Translations under genes and position numbers: made by a program
Shown here: positions 1 to 10,368 of the stretch, piece by piece
Position numbering within the stretch: the stretch's first letter is position 1
Layout of the letters: each line of letters starts with the position of its first letter
Notes under the pieces: model-generated
Database searches by the model: none
What the model was told of the DNA's origin: nothing
The model's input: only the letters and a program-made list of their open reading frames with translations
NCBI GenBank assembly: GCA_030066045.1
Contig: JASJCJ010000017.1
Coordinates: 1 to 56,142 of the forward strand
Reading direction: 5' to 3'
Source: Calothrix sp. MO_167.B12
Lineage (GTDB): Bacteria; Cyanobacteriota; Cyanobacteriia; Cyanobacteriales; Nostocaceae
DNA length: 56,142 nt

Positions 1-9
1 CCCTTGTTA

Positions 10-112
10 TACCAATTCAAATAATGTTTGCGACACATAAATTAAATTACTCGTAGGGGTTTAGCAGTGCTAAACCCCTACCCATCTGTCGCATTCTTTT
101 TTCAAATTGGTA
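10..112. repeat. MITE-like inverted-repeat element
   Basis: The ends form an imperfect inverted repeat: TACCAATT at the left pairs with AATTGGTA at the right, and an inner TGCGACA/TGTCGCA pair follows. The centre (53-81) is a perfect palindrome made from GTAGGGGTTTAGCA and its complement. No ORF is present. The design is that of a small non-autonomous element or a mobile hairpin lying downstream of ndhD. Confidence 0.6.
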
Positions 113-132
113 TTATTTCGTAACCCACCAAT

Positions 133-172
133 GCCCACCTTACGCTTATTGAGAAGGTGCAAGATATGTGTA
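133..172. repeat. Dispersed repeat, copy 1
   Basis: About 40 bases beginning GCCCACCTTACGC and ending GCAAGATATGTGTA recur almost unchanged at 30846-30884. In both places the segment is joined to a REP-like GGTGGGC/GCCCACC palindrome (degenerate here), so it is part of the REP family tied to the RAYT gene at 39788. Confidence 0.6.
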
Positions 173-214
173 GAGAAGAATTCTTTCCAGCCTTAGTATA
201 TCTTCAAATAGCAC

Positions 215-240
215 AGGGGGCGATCGCACAATCGCCCCCT
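215..240 (-). terminator. Hairpin downstream of ndhD
   Basis: A perfect 10-bp stem (AGGGGGCGAT with its complement) encloses a 6-base loop, about 50 bases after the ndhD stop codon. It probably ends the ndhD transcript. No U-run follows directly on the minus strand, so it may instead act as a 3' stabiliser. Confidence 0.45.
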
Positions 241-291
241 TATGAGATATTTATTACGTTTTAATAGCACCAACCCTTGGGGGATAAATAT

Positions 292-1905
292 TTACTCACC
301 AATATCAACTAAACTTGCCACCTGGGAATGAGCCAATTGAGGGGCGTTAAAAACACTGGAATATAGATTAGATGAATTCTGACGGGCAACTACTGGTAAT
401 GCTTCACGGGCATGGGTAGCTACTTCTACTGTCTTCACATCATAAGTCTGGGTTGCGAATTTAGGATAGAAACCAATACCAATGATGGGGAGCAATAAAC
501 AAGCTGTAATAAACAGTTCGCGGGGTCTAACATCAGGAACAATTGCATCCAGATGTAACTCTTCGTTTTGCTGGCCGTAGAATATCTCACGGAGCATGGA
601 CAGTAGGTAAATGGGAGTCAAAATTACACCCACTGCACTCAGCATTACAACCACAACCTTAAAGCTGGAGCTATAAACATCACTGCTGGTAATACCGAGG
701 AATACCATCAATTCTCCCACAAAACCACTCATTCCAGGTAATGCGAGGGAAGCCATCGCGCCAGCAGTAAATAGAGCAAATGTTCTGGGCATAACCTTCG
801 CCATACCACCCATCTTATCCATCATTAAGGTGTGGGTGCGTTCATAAGTGACACCGGAGAGGAAGAATAGAGCCGCAGCAATTAAACCGTGGGATACCAT
901 TTGCAACATCGCGCCACTGATACCCAATTCTGTATAAGAAGCAATACCTACTAGTACAAATCCCATGTGAGCGATGGAAGAATAAGCCAAACGTCGCTTG
1001 AGATTGGTTTGAGCAAAGGCACAACAAGCACCGTAAACAATATTAACTACACCTAAAATTGCTAATACGGGAGCGAAATAAACGTGAGCATCGGGCAACA
1101 TTTCCATGTTGAAGCGGATTAGGGCATAGCCACCCATCTTCAGCAACACACCAGCCAAAATCATGGAACCAGGAGCAGAAGCTTCACCGTGGGCATCAGG
1201 TAACCAAGTGTGGAGAGGGAATATTGGTAGTTTGACACCAAAGGCGATTAAGAAACCTGTATAGGCTAAGAGTTCTAAAGCTTGAGGATACTGTTTCATC
1301 CCTAGAGCCATCATATCGAAGGTGACGGTATCTCCAGAGAATGCTATCGCGAATCCTGCTACCAAGATGAAGATAGAAGCAGCAGCAGTGTAGAGAATGA
1401 ACTTAGTCGCAGCATAACGACGTTTTGGTCCACCCCAGATGGAAATTAGCAGGTATACGGGAACCAATTCAATTTCCCACATCAGGAAGAACAATAGTAA
1501 GTCCTGAGCCATGAACACACCCAACTGGGCACTGTACATTGCCAACATCAACCCATAAAATAAACGCGGCTTGTTGGTAACTCTCCAAGCCGCGAATATT
1601 GCCAGGGTGTTAATTAAACCTGTCAGCAGTACCAAGGGCATGGATAAACCATCAACTGCTACAGACCAATTCATGCCAATTTGGGGAACCCAAGCATATT
1701 TTTCGATTAACTGGAAGCTTGAGTTTTGGAAATCGTAACTATGCCAAAAGGCATAAACCATCAGAGCAAAGTCTGCTAGTGCTACCCCTAACCCATACCA
1801 ACGGACAGTTTTACCATCTTTATCTGGTATGAGGGGAACGGCTAGAGCCGCCACCAAGGGGAAAAGAATTATGGCTGTTAGCCAAGGAAAGTCGAGAGAG
1901 TTCAT
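292..1905 (-). CDS. ndhD: NAD(P)H-quinone oxidoreductase subunit 4 (NdhD)
   Basis: Proton-pumping membrane subunit of the cyanobacterial NDH-1 complex of the thylakoid membrane, used in respiration and cyclic electron flow. The 537-residue length is normal for NdhD. The protein is almost wholly hydrophobic with about 14 predicted membrane segments. It shows the antiporter-like core, including [12 protein letters not shown] with its conserved Glu, [18 protein letters not shown], and [15 protein letters not shown]. The ATG at 1905 begins directly with a hydrophobic segment, as in relatives. It resembles the NdhD1/D2 type (respiratory/cyclic) rather than the CO2-uptake D3/D4 type, but assigning the paralog needs a tree. 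It appears monocistronic here. Confidence 0.93.
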   Translation of the reverse strand: MNSLDFPWLTAIILFPLVAALAVPLIPDKDGKTVRWYGLGVALADFALMVYAFWHSYDFQNSSFQLIEKYAWVPQIGMNWSVAVDGLSMPLVLLTGLINTLAIFAAWRVTNKPRLFYGLMLAMYSAQLGVFMAQDLLLFFLMWEIELVPVYLLISIWGGPKRRYAATKFILYTAAASIFILVAGFAIAFSGDTVTFDMMALGMKQYPQALELLAYTGFLIAFGVKLPIFPLHTWLPDAHGEASAPGSMILAGVLLKMGGYALIRFNMEMLPDAHVYFAPVLAILGVVNIVYGACCAFAQTNLKRRLAYSSIAHMGFVLVGIASYTELGISGAMLQMVSHGLIAAALFFLSGVTYERTHTLMMDKMGGMAKVMPRTFALFTAGAMASLALPGMSGFVGELMVFLGITSSDVYSSSFKVVVVMLSAVGVILTPIYLLSMLREIFYGQQNEELHLDAIVPDVRPRELFITACLLLPIIGIGFYPKFATQTYDVKTVEVATHAREALPVVARQNSSNLYSSVFNAPQLAHSQVASLVDIGE

Positions 1906-2126
1906 GACTGAAAATCGTTGTTAATTTTCACCTTTTGTTGCATTGTATTAAGGAATAATTAGTTTTGTAAACGTAATTTATCCCTAAAAACATAAATTAC
2001 AGGTACTAGTAGTAATAAATACTCATTTATCTTAGCGCGAGTTTATTCTATTTGTAAACTTTTGCTAAGTCAACAAGTTACATACTACAAGTAAGGTTAA
2101 CATATCTTAATATTATTAAGATATTC

Positions 2127-2160
2127 AAAGGGGGATAGGATGTTCCCAGTTGCCCCCTTT
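2127..2160 (-). terminator. thrB terminator hairpin
   Basis: An 8-bp stem (AAAGGGGG with CCCCCTTT) with an 18-base loop lies just after the thrB stop codon. On the minus strand the second arm ends in CCCCCTTT, giving a short U tract. It is placed and shaped like an intrinsic terminator. Confidence 0.5.
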
Positions 2161-2166
2161 TTAGAT

Positions 2167-3084
2167 TTAGGAAATGATTCTCGCGCCTTGATGGTCTATG
2201 GATAGCAATCGCACAGAGGCAGTAATTCCCTGTTGTTGCCAAGCTGTTGCCATTGCTGCCACTACATCTGTAGAATGAGTTTGGTCTGTTAAAGCTAATA
2301 AGGTGGGACCAGCGCCACTAATCACCATGCCATAGGCTCCTGCACTCACTGCTGCAGAGTTGACGGCATCGTAACCAGTAATTAATTGTTGGCGATAGGG
2401 TTGGTGTAACTTATCTTGTAAAGCGGATGTTAACCAATCACCCCTACCCGTTGCCAATCCCCGCAATAGTAGTCCCAGGTGTGCTGTATTGAAAATCGCA
2501 TCTGCATGGCTGACTTGTGTGGGTAAAACTCGCCGTGCTTCTTCTGTAGACAATTCAAAGTTAGGAATAGCAACTACAGGTATAATATCCCCATGCCAGG
2601 GAATATCGCAAATTTCCCAACCAGCTTTACTAGTAGCTGCAAGGCGACATCCGCCAATGAGTGCTGGTACTACATTATCAGGATGTCCTTCCATTGCGAT
2701 CGCTAATTCCATTAACTGGGATTGACTCAATGGTTCCCCAGCCAATTGATTAGCACCCACCAAGCCACCAACAATGGCTGTGGCCGAACTACCTAAACCC
2801 CTAGCCAGGGGCACCCCCAGCTTGATTTCCATATTTACTGGTGGTGGTGTTTTGTCTATATATTGATATAGTTTGACAAAAGCTTGATATACCAGGTTGC
2901 TACTATCGGTTTTCACCCCTGCGGCTTCTGTACCAGTAACCGTAATCTTAAATTCTCCCCCATCGAGGCGAGTGAACTTGAATTCATTACTAAGGGTTAG
3001 AGCAGCACCAATACAATCAAAACCAGGTCCCAAATTAGCAGTTGTGGCGGGGACGGAAAGATTTACACAAGAAACAACAGACAT
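2167..3084 (-). CDS. thrB: Homoserine kinase
   Basis: GHMP-family kinase that phosphorylates homoserine, the step before threonine synthase; cytosolic. The N-terminus has the substrate-site motif VPATTANLGPGFDCIGAAL and the ATP-binding loop PLARGLGSSATAIVGG is intact, as is the late SGAGPTLLAL motif. I start at the ATG at 3084 (305 residues). Reading further upstream would need a TTG start at 3105 and adds seven residues (MISKYLQ) with no family support. The gene is divergent from the methyltransferase at 3255 and convergent with nothing. Confidence 0.93.
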   Translation of the reverse strand: MSVVSCVNLSVPATTANLGPGFDCIGAALTLSNEFKFTRLDGGEFKITVTGTEAAGVKTDSSNLVYQAFVKLYQYIDKTPPPVNMEIKLGVPLARGLGSSATAIVGGLVGANQLAGEPLSQSQLMELAIAMEGHPDNVVPALIGGCRLAATSKAGWEICDIPWHGDIIPVVAIPNFELSTEEARRVLPTQVSHADAIFNTAHLGLLLRGLATGRGDWLTSALQDKLHQPYRQQLITGYDAVNSAAVSAGAYGMVISGAGPTLLALTDQTHSTDVVAAMATAWQQQGITASVRLLSIDHQGARIIS

Positions 3085-3254
3085 CTGCAAATATTTACTA
3101 ATCAATCAATTAGCATCTCACGTAACTGATTGATTTGTTCAAAATTTATTTGATCAGGACTTCAAGATAAAGTTGCACATCGCTTTAAGTCCTGTTTGTA
3201 TTGATGAAAATATCCTTGTATCCTAAATGTGGGGGAGTTTAGTCGTAGATAAAG

Positions 3255-3848
3255 ATGTTACCAAAAATTTCAGCGGAAGAATTTTACGATAAATTTGCTG
3301 ATAACTATGACTTGGTATTGAAGGACTCCAACTATAATGCACAGTATATTAATGAAGCGGCTAAAATATTCCATCGATATAATCATCATCAAGGCAATGT
3401 TTTAGATATTGCTTGTGGAACAGGAGCCTTGAGTGAATTGTTGCATGGTGATTTTGAATATACAGGGATTGATATTTCAGGTAAGATGCTTGATTATGCA
3501 GCTCAAAGGGGTTATAAAACCATCCACAAGCCCATTGAAACGGCTCTAGCTGAAATTGATAACCAGTCTTATGATTTTATTTTTTGTTTGAGCTCATTAC
3601 TGTGTGTTGAAGACGCTGCAACAGCAATCAAACATATGGTTCGGATTGCTCGCAAAACTATTTTAATCAGCCTCGATGAGATAACAGAAGAATATATTAA
3701 AAACGCTGTTGTTCCGGTTTATGATCACTCAAAAATTTCCATAGAAAATGCGATCGAAGATTATTTTATTGTAGGTTGGACTTCTCCAACCCTAGGAATT
3801 TCAATCCGAACTCGTATGATTTACCTTTTTCAACAAGAAGGCTCTTAA
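3255..3848 (+). CDS. Class I SAM-dependent methyltransferase, small
   Basis: A 197-residue Rossmann-fold methyltransferase. Motif I is VLDIACGTGALSE (about residues 49-61), followed by the acidic strand-2 end YTGIDISGKML that binds SAM ribose, and a motif IV-like YDFIFCLSSLL. The substrate cannot be told. It is divergent from thrB with about 170 bp between starts, and stands alone. It resembles small-molecule methyltransferases of the UbiE/biotin-C type in general shape only. Confidence 0.75.
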   Translation: MLPKISAEEFYDKFADNYDLVLKDSNYNAQYINEAAKIFHRYNHHQGNVLDIACGTGALSELLHGDFEYTGIDISGKMLDYAAQRGYKTIHKPIETALAEIDNQSYDFIFCLSSLLCVEDAATAIKHMVRIARKTILISLDEITEEYIKNAVVPVYDHSKISIENAIEDYFIVGWTSPTLGISIRTRMIYLFQQEGS

Positions 3849-4139
3849 CTTGCACATTTTATAACCCTTATATAGCAAGGTTTTTAGCCGAACAACTCTA
3901 ATGTGCTAGTTTCATTCGTTGGGAGGGGATTTAATACTTTCGTCACTGTAGGTACTTCACATTGAACAAAAAAGCTCAAATCACCAGTCTTGGTTTAACA
4001 ACTAAGCACTTTCAAATAATAAATTGCTATATCAACAATTAAAAGAGGGACTAGAAATCATCCAGCCCCGAGAAAAAAGCGGGCTAACCACTATTGAGCA
4101 GGTCAACCCGTGCTGCTTTGGGAACGCGCAACAGAAATA

Positions 4140-4490
4140 TTATTGCAGTACCAACTTAACGTTAGCGTTTTGCAAACCGCGTTGCTTCACTTCATTCAGA
4201 GTCTTGTTAACGGCATACTTCTGATTGATGGAGTTGATCAACTCGGTTTGGTTGTGCTTCTTAGCAACACCCCATAGATCCGCAATTAGGTCAAAGGAAC
4301 CATCGCTGTTGCGAGACCAACCTAAGTCATATTCGCCCTCTAAAACAGCAACGATGTCGGCACGAACGCGTTGACCATTATAACCACGGACATCAGCCTC
4401 GGTCTTTACGGAAATACCAAGGTCACGTAAAGAAGAAGTGAGGATTTCAGCGTCAGTGATTTTGGTACGCAGAGTGCTAAAATGAGACAT
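4140..4490 (-). CDS. ycf35: Ycf35 (DUF1257) protein
   Basis: A 116-residue protein conserved in cyanobacteria and red-algal plastids, biochemical role unknown. It starts MSHFSTLRTKITDAEIL, the typical Ycf35 N-terminus, and contains DLGWSRNSDGSFDLIADLWG. The ATG at 4490 is chosen because GGAGG stands about 8 bases upstream; a longer reading to 4553 would put the ribosome binding site inside the gene. It lies downstream of ycf46 on the same strand with a 140-bp gap, a pairing common in cyanobacteria. A weak hairpin near 4062-4083 could end the transcript. Confidence 0.9.
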   Translation of the reverse strand: MSHFSTLRTKITDAEILTSSLRDLGISVKTEADVRGYNGQRVRADIVAVLEGEYDLGWSRNSDGSFDLIADLWGVAKKHNQTELINSINQKYAVNKTLNEVKQRGLQNANVKLVLQ

Positions 4491-4630
4491 TTGGGTTTCC
4501 TCCAGAGAAGAAGATTGAGAAAAAAGACAACGTTTTTTTGGATAACACCGCATTAATTAAACGCGGTATTTTTTGAGAACTGCTAGCTGGTATGGCTAGC
4601 CTTTCCCCCTGTGGTAGCAGAGGAAAGCTT

Positions 4631-6142
4631 TTAGAACTCCATACGCTGATATTCAGCAACGGAGGCTGCGGCGGGTCTTGCCCGCTGTCTTGCCCAGTCT
4701 CTTAAGGCTGTCACCTGTTCTTGCATCGTTCGAGACAGTGGCAATGTAGCTTTAATCGCAGCAATAATATCTAGTTGGGTGAACTCTCGATCTTGGGCAA
4801 AAGCTTCGTACATTGCCGCAACAATCGCTTGTTCAATTTCTGCCCCCGAGAAGCCCTCGGACATTTTCGACAATTGCTCTAAATCAAACCGGGAGATATC
4901 TCCGCGACGCTGACTTAAATGAATGTTGAAAATCTGTTGGCGTTCTTCAGGAGTAGGCAGATCCACAAAGAAAATCTCATCAAAGCGACCCTTCCTTAAA
5001 AATTCCCCTGGCAAACGTTCCACTCGGTTGGCAGTTGCCATGACAAATACCGGGGATTTTTTCTCTTGCATCCAGGTAAGGAAAGAGCCAAATATTCGAC
5101 TGGAAGTACCGCCATCAGAATCGCCGGAACCAGCACTACCAGCAAAAGACTTATCTAACTCGTCTATAAAGAGGATGGCTGGAGATATGGACTCGGCTGT
5201 TTTCAAGGCATTACGTAGATTAGCTTCACTACGTCCTACCATTGAGCCATCATATACCCGCCCCATATCTAACCGCAATATTGGTAAACCCCACAACCGG
5301 GAAGTTGTTTTTGCTATCAGAGATTTACCACACCCAGGGACTCCTAAAATCAACATACCTTTCGGTTGAGGCAACCCATACTCCCTAGCCCTTTCTGTGA
5401 AAGCATTGGAGCGTTGCTTTAACCATTTTTTTAATTCTTCTAAACCACCAACAGCATCAATAGTTGCATCTTCTTCGATGTACTCTAATATGCCATTGCG
5501 CCGGATTAACTGCTTTTTCTCAGATAAAACTATGTCTACCTCATTTTCCGTCAATCGCCCAGAAGTTACCTGTGCCTTACGGTAGACTTTCTCCGCTTCA
5601 TCTTTTGTTAAACCTAAAGCAGCTCGCAGAAGTTTTTCCCGCCCATCTGTTGGTAGTCTACGCCCACGATAGCTATCAAGATGATGACTTAAGACTTTAT
5701 TTAAATCTCCCATATCTGGTAAAGGAAAATCTAGAACCACTACTTCCTTTTCCAACTCTATGGGAACCTGCTGCATGGGCGACATTAATATAATACTTTT
5801 TTGCGTGTTTTTAAAGCCAGCGATCGCATCACGCAAAGATCTGGTAGTCGCAGGAGCATCAATAAATGGATGTAAATCTTTAAGAATAAATATACCTGGT
5901 TCTCTCTGCCGGATAATCCACTCGATTGCCGCTTCCGGAGAGACCGTATTGTGTTGGGTGACATTCCGGGGTTGACCGTACTCTACTATACCGTGAGTCA
6001 CCGTCCAAACATAGACTCTTCTTTGTGGTTTGGATGTTTGGGCAATAGTGGAAATTGCCTGCTCAGCCCGCTCTTCCTCGGAGGTCACAAGATAGATTAG
6101 AGGATATTGAGCTTGAATGAGAATGTTGAGCTCTTCTTTCAT
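4631..6142 (-). CDS. ycf46: Ycf46-type AAA+ ATPase
   Basis: A 503-residue AAA+ ATPase found in cyanobacteria and some plastids. The N-terminal ~230 residues are family-specific. The AAA module then follows, with Walker A GVPGCGKS (about residue 265), Walker B AILFIDELDKS (about 325) and the second region of homology ending GRFDEIFFVDLPTP with its arginine finger. The lid helices lie near the C-terminus. In Synechocystis, Ycf46 has been linked to photosynthetic regulation or CO2 response; that is literature memory, not seen here. It is probably co-transcribed with ycf35. Confidence 0.92.
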   Translation of the reverse strand: MKEELNILIQAQYPLIYLVTSEEERAEQAISTIAQTSKPQRRVYVWTVTHGIVEYGQPRNVTQHNTVSPEAAIEWIIRQREPGIFILKDLHPFIDAPATTRSLRDAIAGFKNTQKSIILMSPMQQVPIELEKEVVVLDFPLPDMGDLNKVLSHHLDSYRGRRLPTDGREKLLRAALGLTKDEAEKVYRKAQVTSGRLTENEVDIVLSEKKQLIRRNGILEYIEEDATIDAVGGLEELKKWLKQRSNAFTERAREYGLPQPKGMLILGVPGCGKSLIAKTTSRLWGLPILRLDMGRVYDGSMVGRSEANLRNALKTAESISPAILFIDELDKSFAGSAGSGDSDGGTSSRIFGSFLTWMQEKKSPVFVMATANRVERLPGEFLRKGRFDEIFFVDLPTPEERQQIFNIHLSQRRGDISRFDLEQLSKMSEGFSGAEIEQAIVAAMYEAFAQDREFTQLDIIAAIKATLPLSRTMQEQVTALRDWARQRARPAAASVAEYQRMEF

Positions 6143-6240
6143 ACATTAACCTACTTGAGACCTACTAAAGACATTACAGACATCGTTATCAGTTAGTTAA
6201 AATTTATAGAATTTATGAATACTTAATTCACAATTTCTAC

Positions 6241-6612
6241 TTAGCAAGGAACCAACTCTTCGGAGTTGTGAGGAATTGTTTCGCTCTCCTGCTTTTCTTC
6301 AATAGAATCAATAGAATCAATAGAATCAATAGAAATAGATTCTTGAGTAACTGCACCTGGTTGATTGCCTAATGCAACCAATTCGCGATCGCGGATGAGT
6401 AAAGAACTATCACAAGTAGGACAGGAATATACTCTGTGAGTTCCGCCATAGCTGGCTTGAGCTTCATCTACTAATTCCGAATTCGCTAAATAAAAACCAA
6501 GAGCGCGTTCTGCTAACTCTGACATCGGTTCAGAATCCACTGCTGAACGAACTTTTAGCCTTTTGTGCAGTTCTGGTGATAAATACAAAGTGACCTTTTG
6601 CTTAGTTTGCAT
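6241..6612 (-). CDS. Ribbon-helix-helix-like protein with a Cys knuckle
   Basis: A 123-residue protein. Residues 1-45 (KVTLYLSPELHKRLKVRSA, then AERALGFYL) look like a CopG/RHH DNA-binding fold. A single CPTC pair near residue 65 could be half a zinc site or a redox pair. The C-terminal tail is acidic and contains SID-SID-SID-SI encoded by a 9-base tandem repeat. It could be an antitoxin-like or plasmid-type regulator, but no toxin partner is adjacent. It is upstream of ycf46 on the same strand, about 100 bp away. Function is inferred from fold only. Confidence 0.7.
   Translation of the reverse strand: MQTKQKVTLYLSPELHKRLKVRSAVDSEPMSELAERALGFYLANSELVDEAQASYGGTHRVYSCPTCDSSLLIRDRELVALGNQPGAVTQESISIDSIDSIDSIEEKQESETIPHNSEELVPC
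6300..6335 (-). repeat. 9-bp in-frame tandem repeat (SID codons)
   Basis: The unit AATAGAATC is repeated about four times inside the RHH gene. As the unit is three codons, copy-number change would lengthen or shorten the acidic tail without a frameshift. Confidence 0.85.
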
Positions 6613-7081
6613 ATAACTCTTTTTTGGTCTTACCCGGGTATGTATCTTACGTTATCGATTCCTACCTTGGTTGTCAAGACGGCAAAACGTTTTGACGGCT
6701 TTTTTGTTACATTTATTTACTTTTTTATCTCCTATTACAGGAAAATACTTGATTTGTCATCCGTAATTCCCCTGATTCGACATAATTAGAGGAGAGAAAG
6801 AGGGAAGGAGTGAAGGAGTGAAATTTTTATTTATTACTTATTACTTCCCACACTCCCCACACTCCCTCAGGTTAAGTATTAGGAAAAAGGTGTAAACTCG
6901 ATATCCTCTACACCTGATTAAATATCATCAGGTTTTAAAGTCATATTATTTACTTGAGGATCATTTTTTTACGGAAGTAATTTGAGGGAAAATCAAAGCA
7001 TTAAAAGACTTGTAAATTAATTTTAATCAGTGTTTTGATCTGCATATACAAACAATTTTAAAATAAATAAGTAAAGTAGCT
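6613..7081. other. Intergenic region with STRR remnant and small hairpins
   Basis: No convincing ORF. About 6788-6870 holds purine-rich heptamer repeats of the GGAGTGA/GGAGGGA type and their C/T-rich complement. An inverted repeat AGGTGTA (6888-6894) with TACACCT (6909-6915), followed by CCTGAT/ATCAGG and a T-run, could be a hairpin. The right part should carry the promoter of the lipoprotein gene and the left part that of the RHH gene. Confidence 0.5.
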
Positions 7082-7588
7082 ATGAATACCAGTACGGCAA
7101 CTATTATTCGAGGCATAAATTGGAGTGTTTATGGACTAATTCTGTCATTAGCTTTGTGGGGATGTGGAGCGCCAAGTTTCCAAGGGGATAACAAGTCTTG
7201 GAAAATATACAAAAATTCCCGTTATGGCTTTGAATTTCCCTATCCTAGTAACTGGCAGGAAGTGAAGCCAGATAATGATGATGGAATTGTGTTTATATCA
7301 CCACAAAAAAGCTCTGTACAGATTCGTGGTTGGGCAGGGTATCAACTGTTCAACAATAGGAACACAACCAGAAATACTAAAAAATCTATTAATCCCAACT
7401 TTCAAAACATTCAAGGAATTTCTGGAGTAATGACAGTGGAAATAGGGGAAACAGAAAGTAAAATTGTCATCAGGTTTCACCAAGGAGAAGTGAAATACTA
7501 CTGGCAGGGAAAAGCACCTAGCCAAGAATTTGACGATTACTACCGATTTTTTTACTACATTGCCGAAAATTATCGCCTGCCTCAGTGA
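7082..7588 (+). CDS. Putative lipoprotein, PsbP/Mog1-like
   Basis: A 168-residue protein with a signal peptide whose lipobox reads ALWGCGAP, so the mature protein should begin with a lipidated Cys near residue 28. The mature part begins YKNSRYGFEFPYPSNWQEV, the start of a PsbP-like/DUF1795 fold (YGFEFPYPSNW is typical of this superfamily). That fold is common in cyanobacterial periplasmic or thylakoid-lumen lipoproteins. Function is unknown. It precedes sqdB on the same strand with a 169-bp gap; co-transcription is uncertain. Confidence 0.7.
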   Translation: MNTSTATIIRGINWSVYGLILSLALWGCGAPSFQGDNKSWKIYKNSRYGFEFPYPSNWQEVKPDNDDGIVFISPQKSSVQIRGWAGYQLFNNRNTTRNTKKSINPNFQNIQGISGVMTVEIGETESKIVIRFHQGEVKYYWQGKAPSQEFDDYYRFFYYIAENYRLPQ

Positions 7589-7697
7589 AGATAGAAGATG
7601 CCAGCAAACGGTAGTATTAATAGGATTTTCCCTATATTGTTCCCTCGCTGATTCTGGGAATTACCAACTTTGACTTTTTATACTCCCCAATCTTTAA

Positions 7698-8912
<1,215 letters not shown>

Positions 8913-9002
8913 TATCAGGCCTGAAGCTGAGAAGAGAATGAGAGAGTGATGGAGTGTGGGAGTGTGGGGAGTAGGAAGAGCGGAGAAAGATGAAATAATT
9001 AT

Positions 9003-9096
9003 TCCTTCACTCCTTCCCTCCTTCACTCCTTCCCTCCTTCCCTCCTTCCCTCCTTCCCTCCTTCCCTCCTTCACTCCTTCCCTCTTCCTTCTTTCC
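9003..9096. repeat. C/T-rich heptanucleotide repeat tract (STRR)
   Basis: About 13 near-copies of a heptamer (CCTTCCC/CCTTCAC) lie between sqdB and sqdX. The same family, in either orientation, is found at about 6790, 10280, 20520, 26690, 34371 and 41400. The long ORFs across it are low-complexity artefacts. Confidence 0.85.
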
Positions 9097-9142
9097 CTCC
9101 AGAGTGCGATACTTTTTCAGAGTCACTCCGCTAACGCATTTT

Positions 9143-10276
9143 ATGAAAATTGCCTTATTTACCGAAACCTTTTTGCCCAAAGTTGATGGCATTGTTACAC
9201 GCCTGCGACATACTGTTGAACATTTACAACGCCAAGGCGATCGCGTATTGGTAATTTGTCCGGATGGTGGTATGACTGAATACAAGGGAGCCAGTATTTA
9301 TGGAGTGTCTGGTTTCCCCTTACCACTGTATCCGGAACTAAAGATGGCATTGCCACGACCTTCTATAGGTCAAGCTTTAGAAGATTTCCAGCCAGATATA
9401 ATTCATGTGGTGAATCCAGCAGTTTTAGGTCTAGCTGGCATTTTTCATGGTAAATTACATAACATACCTCTAGTTGCTTCCTACCATACCCATTTACCCC
9501 AATATCTCCAGCACTATGGTTTAGGAATGCTGGAAGGATTTTTATGGGAGTTACTCAAAGCAGGGCACAATCAAGCTGCTTTAAATTTGTGTACCTCCAC
9601 AGCAATGGTGGAAGAACTGAGTAGCCACGGTATAGAACGGGTAGATTTATGGCAACGGGGGGTAGACACAGAAACATTCCATCCCCAGCAGGCTAGTGAC
9701 GAAATGCGATCGCACTTGTCCCAAAATCATCCAGAAAGCCCCTTATTACTCTACGTAGGTCGTCTTTCTGCGGAAAAAGAAATAGAACGGATTAAGCCGA
9801 TTTTAGAGGCAATTCCCGATGCCAGATTAGCATTAGTGGGTGATGGTCCCCATCGTCAAGCCCTAGAAGAACACTTTGCTGGCACTAATACCCATTTTGT
9901 TGGCTATTTGGTGGGTGATGAACTAGCGGCAGCCTTTGCCAGTGCTGATGCCTTTATTTTTCCCTCCCGTACCGAGACTTTGGGATTGGTGTTGTTAGAA
10001 GCAATGGCGGCTGGTTGTCCGGTAGTGGCGGCTCGTTCCGGGGGAATTCCAGATATTGTCACTGATGGGGTGAATGGGTATCTTTTTGAACCAAGTTCGG
10101 GAGATGAAGGCGCGATCGCAGCCACTCTTCGTCTTTTAGAACAGAAACAAGAACGAGAAACAATTCGCCAGAATGCCCGCCAGGAAGCAGAAAAATGGGG
10201 GTGGGCAGCTGCCACACGGCAATTGCAAAACTACTATCATCAAGTTGTGTATACTGAGCTGCCCAAGGTAGCATAA
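9143..10276 (+). CDS. sqdX: Sulfoquinovosyltransferase
   Basis: GT4-family transferase that moves sulfoquinovose from UDP-sulfoquinovose to diacylglycerol, the last step of SQDG synthesis at the membrane. The N-terminus MKIALFTETFLPKVDGIVTR is typical. The GT4 donor site includes LLYVGRLSAEKEIE and the EX7E motif region PSRTETLGLVLLEAMAAGCP. The start at 9143 gives 377 residues, close to family size; the upstream extension to 9104 (13 residues) reads out of the repeat tract and is rejected. A GCGATCGC lies inside the gene. Confidence 0.95.
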   Translation: MKIALFTETFLPKVDGIVTRLRHTVEHLQRQGDRVLVICPDGGMTEYKGASIYGVSGFPLPLYPELKMALPRPSIGQALEDFQPDIIHVVNPAVLGLAGIFHGKLHNIPLVASYHTHLPQYLQHYGLGMLEGFLWELLKAGHNQAALNLCTSTAMVEELSSHGIERVDLWQRGVDTETFHPQQASDEMRSHLSQNHPESPLLLYVGRLSAEKEIERIKPILEAIPDARLALVGDGPHRQALEEHFAGTNTHFVGYLVGDELAAAFASADAFIFPSRTETLGLVLLEAMAAGCPVVAARSGGIPDIVTDGVNGYLFEPSSGDEGAIAATLRLLEQKQERETIRQNARQEAEKWGWAAATRQLQNYYHQVVYTELPKVA

Positions 10277-10283
10277 TTAGAGG

Positions 10284-10368
10284 GAAGGAGGGAAGGAGGG
10301 AAGAACTCCGAACTCCGAACTCCGAACTCCGAACTCCGAACTCCCCCACTCCCCCACTCCCCCACTCC
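10284..10368. repeat. Composite STRR tract abutting the cyaB1 start codon
   Basis: Three repeat types lie end to end: GGAGGGA heptamers, then AACTCCG heptamers (about six), then CCCCCACT octamer-like units. They run up to the ATG at 10369, so the whole 92-bp sqdX-cyaB1 gap is repeat and no Shine-Dalgarno sequence is visible. Confidence 0.85.

Noticed and set aside
4024-4224. 66-codon ORF downstream of ycf35
   Set aside because: It overlaps the 3' end of ycf35 on the other strand and has no RBS or recognisable domain.
9007-9285. Minus-strand ORF rich in EGRREGGK
   Set aside because: It is the complement of the C/T-rich heptamer tract and overlaps the start of sqdX; low-complexity artefact.
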